64,000 bases of DNA from Vitis vinifera (Eukaryota > Streptophyta > Magnoliopsida > Vitales > Vitaceae), in the NCBI RefSeq assembly GCF_030704535.1, contig NC_081817.1, forward strand, positions 4,411,501 through 4,475,500, given 5' to 3'. A program made the translations under genes and the position numbers. Below, piece by piece: positions 56,511-64,000 of the stretch (the first letter of the stretch is position 1; each line of letters begins with the position of its first letter). The notes beneath the pieces are model-generated. The model made no database searches, had not been told where the DNA came from, and worked only from the letters and a program-made list of their open reading frames with translations.

Positions 56511-57215
56511 TGACGATGACTATGACTATGACGATGACAATGGTGATGGATTTTCGCCGCCTTTGGAATTTGGAGCTTAGCGATGAAAATGATTTTAGGG
56601 TTATTTGATTAAAAGGGATATCAAAAGTGAAAACACTAATTTGATTTTAAAAACATTTAATATAATTTCTTTTTTGAAACATGAAATTTCCTTTTTGTTT
56701 TGTCTTTTTTTTTTTTGGAAAAAGGAAATACTTGTCAATAATTTTTTTTAATAAAATTAAACAAATTTTAAAAATAAATTATGTGTATAATTTTTAATAC
56801 ATTAGAATTATTTTTCTAAATATAAGAATTATTCTATCCTTTTAATTAAATATTTCATGATTTTATAAATCAAGAATTATAATTAAATCTAAATTTTATT
56901 ATTAAAAAATGCAAAATATATAAAAAAAAGAAGTAAAATGTAGTAATAAAGTTATGCTACAATTATGGATTATTGACACTTTTTGGACGATAAAATCATG
57001 TTTGAATTCAATATGTGAAAGTGACTATTCATATTACAAAATAAAGTTGAAGAATCATAACTTAGCTATAAAAAAATAAATGGTCAAGCATATTTGGCGA
57101 AAGAGAATAAAAGGTAAGATGTTTGTTTGATTTATCAAATATTATAAAATTTATATATTTTCATGTTTTTCAATTTCTCGATATGATAGGGTTATGTTTG
57201 GTTCTTAAAGATGAT

Positions 57216-57219
<4 letters not shown>

Positions 57220-57279
<60 letters not shown>

Positions 57280-57290
57280 TATATATATTA
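57220..57290. repeat. (AT)n microsatellite
   Basis: A TA run of about 70 bp with one interruption near 57278. Confidence 0.9.
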
Positions 57291-57611
57291 TCATATTTGA
57301 ATTTTTTATTAAAAAAATAAGATTGAAACATGGTGCAAAAATAATTTATTTATTTTAAATTTAAATTTTATTTGTCTTCATATTTGATTTTTATAAAACC
57401 AACCAAATCCTAACATACAAGACAGGACTCAAAAGCCAAATTTAATTTGAATTGGGCTTCTCCATCTGTTGAGAATTAGGTTTGTTCATTGGCAATTGCC
57501 TAATTGGTAAATGGGTGTGTTCTTGATTACAACTATAATTGAAAAAAGGGTTGTTATTGCTTGATTTTCAAGACTTTGAATTGATTTTTTAGGGTTTGGA
57601 TTATAATTGTT

Positions 57612-57914
57612 TCAATCTATGGCGTTGGCTTTGGAGTCATCCTTTCGGCGGGACTTGAGTTGGTAGAGCTCTTGCTCAGCTTGGAGCAGCTTGAGATGGA
57701 GGATTGAGAGTTGGGAGATTGAGGAGGAGGATGGGAGGAGGGCCAAGAAGAGGGAGAAACCAAGGCCAAGGTAGGAGGAGAGCAACTTCCCATGTGGGTG
57801 TAGACCCATTGATGATTCTGACTCTGATGCCCTTACTTTTTCTTCCACCTTCTCCTCCATCACCATTGCTAAGTGGAGCTCTGTATTATTCCTTAGACCA
57901 TGTGATGTCGACAA
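57612..57914 (-). pseudogene. 100-residue frame, N-terminal part of an unnamed membrane/coiled-coil protein
   Basis: An intact minus-strand frame begins MSTSHGLRNNTELHLAMVME. It contains a hydrophobic segment (LLSSYLGLGFSLFLALLP, about residues 44-61) and then a charged helix (HLKLLQAEQELYQLKSRRK). It stops soon after KANAID without a splice donor. Composition and codon pattern are gene-like. I believe it is the first exon of a plant coiled-coil family and probably truncated, but a short real gene cannot be excluded. Confidence 0.45.
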
Positions 57915-58570
57915 CTTTTGTATTTAATATTTATTAATTTGATATCGTTTGGTGACTGAGAAAATGAGTGAAGTCTCTGTTTTTCCTATTCTTTAAAAAT
58001 AGAAATTCATTAATGACATTTATATATTAATGCCACATTAAGGGCATAATAGATGTATATTCCTTTAGCAAGGTGTGTAGAGGTCCTATAAAAAGTGTAT
58101 AAATGCAGTGTTAATTTGTAGTACAAGAACATAAATGCAATGTTAATTTGTTGAAAATTTGGTTTCTTGTGTATGATTTCCAGAATTATTGAATTTGGTT
58201 TATCTAAGTATTGATTTTCACTTAAATTTCTATGAGTAAGGAGCAATATTTTGAGTTAGGAAGTATGTTGATTATATGTTTTTGTAATAGTTTTGTAAAA
58301 CTGCTTTTTAGAAAATAAGAGCACAAAATTTATTTTATTATTTAATAAATTGATAATTATCTAAGACAAATTATTGATTTTGTTTTCCTTCCATTTTTCA
58401 TTAACTTTTTTTTGTGGTTAACCAAACAAAAGAAAATGAATTTTTTTTTCCCTTAAATTTTCCATGGATAACCAAACAAGTGAAAAAATTTATATTCATT
58501 TCCTTAGTTTTTTCTTTCCTTCCACTTTTCCTCCAAATTTTCTCTCTCGCATTTTCTGGGAACCATAGCC

Positions 58571-59045
58571 TTAAATACATATAAAATAAATTGAGAATAT
58601 CCTAATTTTTGAGATAGACTTTTATTCATTAAAAAATTATTTAGCACTTAATTTTCTATCTCGCTTGTACATGTTTAATTCGAGAAGGGAAGGAAGGAAT
58701 TGAACTTTCATTTCAGCTTCATTTCCAATTCCACACTCAACCCAGCGGTTCCAGGCTTCCAGCGTAGATGATAACGGAAAGCGTATGCTGAGGTGGGCGT
58801 ACAGCAACAAACTCTGGGGCCCACATGTATATCTCTCCACATAAAAGCAGAGCCACAGATACACGAGCGATAATTATTAATCCCATCACTCTATCTACTC
58901 AGCACCCGCCACGTGGCGCATCCCAGTTCTCTGCTTATCTACCCGGACCATTCATTCCCAGTCGTTTGAGCAGCTGAGCCAGAACCCCTCCTCTTTCTAC
59001 TACATTTTCTTCTTTTTCTTCTTCTTCTTCTTCTTCTAATCTGCA
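58571..59045 (+). promoter_or_regulatory. SBPase promoter and 5' UTR with light-responsive elements
   Basis: A perfect palindromic G-box CGCCACGTGGCG lies at 58907-58918. An I-box core (CTTATC, complement GATAAG) is at 58934-58939 and a GATAA at 58869-58873. The G-box plus I-box pairing is known from rbcS and other photosynthesis genes and suits light and clock control. A CTT/TTC-rich leader at 59009-59036 precedes the ATG. Confidence 0.7.
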
Positions 59046-61702
59046 ATGGAGACTGGTGTCACGTGCTACGCACGTGGGGCTTTCCTCCACACCAGTGTCT
59101 CCTCTCAGCACTCCACTGCACTAGTTTCTCCACCTTCCATCTCTCCTTCCTTCAGCTCCAAGGTAATATACTTATATACATATATTCAAAGCTTTCATGT
59201 CCATGTTGTAAGTCTGTGTATGTTGCATGATTACTAATTAATCTTCATACCAAAACTGGGCAAAAAGAAGAGGGTGATACAGAGAAAAATTTTGTAAAAA
59301 ACTTTGTATGAAATGATCATGGCAGAGCCTGAGATCAAGCTCGCTGTTCGGGGAGTCGTTGCGGGTGGTGCCCAGATCTTCACTCAAGGTTTCAAGGACG
59401 AAGAACTCTTCCCTTGTAACCAGATGCGAGGTCGGTGATAGCCTGGTAAGTACTTGTTCGATTAATATTGTTCTATGTCGACAGCACTACTGCTTTGTTC
59501 AGTTTCTCTACACTTGTAGCCATGGAGCTGAGTGTGGAGGTGATTGGAGAGGATAAGATTTATTGGAGCTTTGTGATTACAGGAAGAGTTCCTTACAAAG
59601 GCAACCCCAGATAAGGGACTGATCAGGCTAATGATGTGCATGGGAGAAGCTTTGAGGACCATTGCCTTCAAAGTGAGAACAGCTTCTTGTGGAGGAACTG
59701 CTTGTGTTAACTCTTTTGGTGATGAGCAGCTCGCTGTGGACATGGTTGCCAACCAGCTCCTATTTGAGGTTAGACTTCATTTTGTAATCTATTCCTGGAT
59801 GTTCTTTTCTTGCTCTTATGTCTGCATTTTGGGAAAGGAAAATCATAGAAAATTTATAAAAGCTTTCCTGATTTTCATGAATTTTTGTTATTTTCCTTGG
59901 TTGTTTTTTAGATTGAAACAGAGCCTAAAAGAAGAATGGTCACAAGAAAGAATTCTCTTGAGTCTTTTGGAATGATAATTTTGTGAAAATATAGTTGTGA
60001 CTTCAAGCAAATACTTGATCCATCTTCAATCTTCAAACAGGACACTTTTAAACTCTCCACAAGAAACACAAACTGGGAAATTGCTTGCATTTATTGAACT
60101 ATAGAATCGTTTCAATTTTCAAGTGGCCAATAAAATATTTTCCCCTTTCAAGAAAAAAAAAAAACAATGAGGAAGAAACTTAGTGCCCAGACATGGAACT
60201 GCAATTAAATGGTTCTATTTGCCTATATAGCATAAGTCACTGAATTTAGAACGGGGTTTTGTTTAATATCTGTGAGCATTTATGCTTAGGCCTTGAATTA
60301 CTCGCACTTCTGCAAACACGCTTGCTCTGAAGAAGTTCCTGATCTCCAAGACATGGGAGGCCCAGTTGAAGGTTTGCAAATCTCATCATTCTTTTAATTT
60401 GATCAGCAAGTTTGAATACTTAAGAAGAAAAAAAGAAAGACGATTTAAAAGATTACCTATGACACTTCTTTTGGTTATTGGAAATGTACAGGAGGATTTA
60501 GTGTTGCTTTTGATCCACTTGATGGCTCCAGTATAGTGGACACAAATTTCACAGTGGGCACCATCTTTGGGGTGTGGCCAGGAGATAAGTTAACTGGGGT
60601 AACAGGAAGAGACCAAGTTGCAGCAGCAATGGGGATTTATGGTCCTCGAACTACATATGTTCTTGCCCTTAAAGACATCCCTGGAACCCATGAGTTCCTC
60701 CTCCTTGATGAAGGTTTCTTTCCAACAAACATAGTCGAATTTCAAATTAAATAGAAAAAGCAGCTTTCTGCTTCTAATTTAGAGTGTGTTTGGTAGTGAT
60801 TCTCTCATAAGTATTTTTAGTTTTTTTAACATTACAAAATTTTTATTTTTTAAGTATTAAAAAGATTAAAAATGCTTCTCAGAATCACTGTCAAACGCTT
60901 AATTAGTCACCCCATTTCTTTATAAACCAGAGGAACCTCACTCTCTGGCTCTCTCTGATGCCCTGTTTTTTCCTTCTTTTCAGGGAAATGGCAACATGTA
61001 AAAGATACAACAGAAATTGGTGAAGGAAAGCTGTTCTCCCCCGGAAATTTGAGGGCCACTTTTGACAACCCTGACTATGATAAGGTTTAATTTTTTCCTA
61101 GTTCTATTTCCTTTCTTTTTCTCAAAGGAAGGAAGAAGTAGGGTTATTGTTTTTAAGGCCCTGAGTACTGCTAAACCTTTAAACAGATATCAACTCATTT
61201 TGATTTCTTTCATTTGCCACCAACAGCTGATCAACTACTATGTAAGAGAAAAGTACACTTTGAGATACACTGGAGGAATGGTGCCAGATGTTAACCAGGT
61301 ATTCCCATTCTTCCACCCACCCTCCTTAACCTATCTTATTAGTTTAATAGACAAACTAAGTTTCCCGGTTAATATTATGAATTTAAAAATTCTCAAAGAA
61401 TATAAAACTTTTCCATGCAGATCATTGTAAAAGAGAAAGGTATCTTCACAAATGTGACATCCCCATCTTCCAAAGCCAAGCTGAGACTGTTGTTTGAGGT
61501 GGCTCCTTTGGGCTTCTTGATTGAGAAAGCTGGAGGCTTCAGTAGTGATGGCACTCAATCTGTGTTGGACAAGGTGATCAATAATCTTGATGAGAGAACT
61601 CAAGTTGCTTATGGGTCCAAGAATGAGATTATCAGGTTTGAAGAAACACTATATGGGTCATCCAGGCTCAAGGCAGGCGTGCCTGTTGGAGCTGCTGTCT
61701 AA
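59046..61702 (+). CDS. SBPASE: Sedoheptulose-1,7-bisphosphatase, chloroplast precursor
   Basis: Eight exons: 59046-59162, 59326-59445, 59583-59768, 60290-60371, 60492-60713, 60984-61084, 61227-61298 and 61421-61702 (TAA). Phases close and give 393 residues, the same length I recall for Arabidopsis SBPase. It hydrolyses sedoheptulose-1,7-bisphosphate in the Calvin cycle in the stroma. A Ser-rich transit peptide ([11 protein letters not shown] to about residue 75) leads the chain. The redox-control pair is C115 and C120 ([15 protein letters not shown]), the site of thioredoxin activation. The metal/phosphate motif DPLDGSS is at 176-182. Other blocks are [24 protein letters not shown] and [17 protein letters not shown]. 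The redox cysteines distinguish it from cytosolic FBPase. It looks fully functional. Intron 5 holds a MITE. The G-box upstream fits light control. Confidence 0.98.
60781..60902. mobile_element. MITE in SBPase intron 5, same family as the triple at 29.8-30.2 kb
   Basis: It opens AGAGTGTGTTTGGTAGTGAT and closes AGAATCACTGTCAAACGCTT. The ends are inverted to each other and match the opening and closing motifs of the three copies at 29822-30167. About 122 bp, non-coding. Confidence 0.75.
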
Positions 61703-62721
61703 TCCACATATCCCCTCTGCTTTCATGCCTCTATTTTTGTATCTTTGGAACAAAATTCAAGCTATTTTCTTATACGGTTTGTATGATATAGTGCATGAAA
61801 TATTCAAGTTATTTACCCCTGGAATTAAAATGTTGAATTTGTATTAAGATGAATGGATGATCAAGCAGGAATATTGGCCAGTCTCATTTTCTGAAATATG
61901 TTCTTCTGAATTATGACTTCTTTGGATTAATGATAATGAAGTTGCGTCAAGTTTTATTGCACCTTATTTCTAAAATCAACTGATGATGGTAGGTTACTGA
62001 GTTCTTGCCATACCAGGATTCCCTATAACACTATCCACCATATGAGGCATCGGCCCGTACTCTGGTTTCAGGACCAAGAACCAATCTGTTTTAGAGTTTG
62101 AACATGGAAACTGTTATTATCTCCATATCAAACAAATTTTAATGTCCTTTGCTAGAGGGAAAGCTTGTATTTCACTGCATTTAATTACTGAAAAAGAGCA
62201 TACAAATCACTGGCCTGAACTACCATACACTGTCTGGCTCAGTAGTGTTCAGTGACACTGGATCAGGAGTCAAATCTTTTCGAGTGGCACTCAGGTGAAT
62301 AAATAAATAATTTCACTGGTGTGTATGAAATTGCAAATCCCTTTCATGGAGCTTTCCCAAAAACAAGGTCATCCTATTCTGTTTGGGATATTGTAAATCC
62401 CTAGAGAGGTAGGCCTAGGGATTATCCCCCTTTCCCTATGCCTGCATCATCCAGAGTAACATGCCAACTTTACATAGCTTCTTAGGATTCTTTCACAATG
62501 CAAATTGATGCCTTCTTTATAATTAATATTTCAGTCTGCTAGTGCAAGATGTGGATGAAGTTATGAGTAGCATACCAATCCAACAGGCGGTTTTTCTAGA
62601 AAGAGTTTGTTATTCAATCTGAATGTAAAAAATCCTAGAATTATATTGTTCTTGATCTGGGGGGATTTTTTCAGCTTGTGTTGGAGAAGGAATTAATATC
62701 ATCAAACAAGAAACAGTAAGC
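61703..62721 (+). other. SBPase 3' UTR and intergenic region
   Basis: About 1 kb before the START-fold gene. No other gene is seen. The last ~100 bases (62620-62721) probably hold that gene's promoter and 5' UTR. Confidence 0.5.
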
Positions 62722-63497
62722 ATGGTAAGGGTTCTGCCTTTTTTTTTTTTGTTTGCAGTCATTTGTATTGGTAATGGTGGTGTCCCTTCTGTCGTCTTCC
62801 ATCCTCTGTAAACTTGTTTTAAAAGTTAGCAAGTTGAGCCGGGGACCACCTCATTCGCTTGGGATCAGCTTGGTACTAGTTGAATCATCTGATCCATCCT
62901 CTGGAATCATTGCCTCCTTCTACCTCTCATTCACAGAATTTACAGATACAGTAATCAAATGCTTTTAGGATTCTGTGTTTTAAACTTTTACCCTTTCTGC
63001 AGGCACAGGCATTAGCAGTGGGGAACGGGAAATGGCGTGGAACAGTTGGAAGCATTGTGGATGCACCCATAGACAAAGTTTGGGTGATGGTGTCACAGAC
63101 TAAAAGACTACCAGAATGGATGCCAATGGTTGAAAGATGCACTGACTTGGATGGAGATGAAGGCGTTCCAGGCTATATCCGGCTGGTCTCCGGCTTCATG
63201 TTCCCTCAACAAGATGGAGAAAGGTCATGGGTCAAGGAGAAGCTAGTTTTCATGAACCCATCATCACATAGTTATGCATACAAAATGGAAGCAAGCAATG
63301 TAGGTTTAGATGGGTCTGTAAATTCATTAAAGCTTGTGGATTATGGAGATGATTCGACACTAGTAGACTGGTCATTTGAGATAAACCCTTTAGACGGTGC
63401 TTGTGAGGACAGCATTATAGACTATCTAGGATTTCTCTATAAATCTTGTATTAATAGGATTAAGGGTGCCATTGAAGCTTGGGACAAAAAAGTTTGA
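62722..63497 (+). CDS. Lachrymatory-factor-synthase-like protein (START/PYR-like lipid-binding fold)
   Basis: The main exon is 63003-63497 (TGA). It reads AQALAVGNGKWRGTVGSI, then PIDKVWVMVSQTKRLPEWMP and YLGFLYKSCINRIKGAIEAW. This is the helix-grip fold of polyketide cyclase/START-like proteins and closest to plant LFS-like proteins. The Arg of GYIRLVSG and the Glu of WVKEKLV align with the two residues known to be essential in onion LFS (R71, E88). No ATG opens this exon. The best model is a first coding exon consisting of the ATG alone at 62722-62724, spliced (ATG|GTAAGG, TTTCTGCAG|GCA) across 62725-63002. That gives MAQALAVGNGKW and 165 residues in all. A real substrate outside Allium is unknown; family members in other plants are mostly uncharacterised. 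Confidence 0.8.
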
Positions 63498-64000
63498 CCA
63501 GGATGTCTCATCCCTCAAAACTCACTCCAAGGGTATGATAGTTTTTTCACACCTCAAGTCCAATTACTCAAAGTGAAAACAACATGAACATTCGTATTGT
63601 AATCGGAAATTTATCAATTACCAAATTCTTGTTCAAAGTAGTAGGACAAAATTCTAAAATCTCTAAGTATCAACTTTAAAAAAACTAATACATCAATCAA
63701 AGTGTTATTGTCAAAATAACTTCAAATTCAAAATAATTCAAACGAGAATTAAGTTTTAACATCTAAATAATGTTCAAAATAAAGAGAGTTTAAACAAATA
63801 TCCTAATAAAGCCAAATTTCTCTCCTAACGGTCACCCCTCGCCTGAACTGAGGTTACTTGAAAGATTATCAACAAAGGGGGATGAACTTAAAACTCAATA
63901 AGAAACATTAATACAGTTTCATGGATCAAACATTTTCAATTATGCTTACAAATAAGATACACAACATATAGTTATTTTTATAAAAACTTTTGAGTTCAAA
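63498..64000. other. 3' flank, no gene seen
   Basis: AT-rich, A-biased sequence to the window end. No supported feature. Confidence 0.5.

Larger units (their letters stand above)
55892..58570. mobile_element. Possible Harbinger-like non-autonomous element enclosing host-gene fragments
   Basis: The left end GGCTATGTTTGGTTCCCAAA and the reverse-complemented right end GGCTATGGTTCCCAGAAAAT match apart from a 3-bp gap. Weaker similarity extends about 100 bp. TTA flanks both ends (55889-55891, 58571-58573). The termini resemble those of the MITE at 13189. The 2.68-kb interior holds GC-rich gene-like pieces on the minus strand and an (AT)n run. The alternative is two unrelated MITEs of one family that happen to face each other. 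Confidence 0.45.

Overview
The window is nuclear DNA of a dicot plant. The most likely source is grapevine (Vitis) or a close relative. This rests on AT-rich intergenic DNA, plant-type introns (GT..AG, T-rich 3' ends), chloroplast, mitochondrial and secretory leader peptides, a Calvin-cycle gene, and abundant L1-type LINE fragments with a zf-RVT domain inside introns, as is typical of Vitis. The species is an inference; no search was run.

Layout: 1-5.4 kb, the 3' part of a nucleotide-sugar transporter gene (+) with a 4.2-kb intron holding a SINE, a second SINE and a CTT-rich minisatellite. 5.4-9.0 kb, intergenic with a LINE scrap. 9.0-13.0 kb, a two-LIM-domain WLIM1-type gene (-). 13-17.4 kb, AT-rich intergenic DNA with Tourist-like MITEs. 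17.4-20.3 kb, an intronless 958-residue PPR gene (-), head-to-head across 159 bp with a TTI2-like gene (+, 20.45-26.5 kb). 28.07-29.23 kb, a GH17 beta-1,3-glucanase-like gene (+) whose acid/base position is Asp. 29.8-30.2 kb, three adjoining copies of a small MITE. 30.9-32.85 kb, a Myb/SANT-like gene (+). 33.9-36.9 kb, a membrane-anchored HAD-IIIB acid phosphatase-like gene (-). 40.8-50.3 kb, plastid adenylosuccinate lyase (-, 10 exons) whose introns carry LINE insertions, a probable solo LTR, a long AT microsatellite and a partial duplicate of exon 4. 50.3-59.0 kb, repeat-rich: a MITE, a striking tandem TRIM array (six 149-bp LTRs, five internal regions), and a possible Harbinger-like element enclosing host-gene fragments. 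59.05-61.70 kb, chloroplast sedoheptulose-1,7-bisphosphatase (+) preceded by a G-box and I-boxes. 62.7-63.5 kb, a lachrymatory-factor-synthase-like START-fold gene (+).

The genes do not form one pathway; this is an ordinary euchromatic stretch of unrelated housekeeping and photosynthetic genes. Exon models were built by hand from frame continuity, splice dinucleotides and recalled protein families. Phases close exactly in all complete models, which is strong internal support. I see no evidence of a new multi-gene system. The most unusual structures are the tandem TRIM array and the captured-fragment element.
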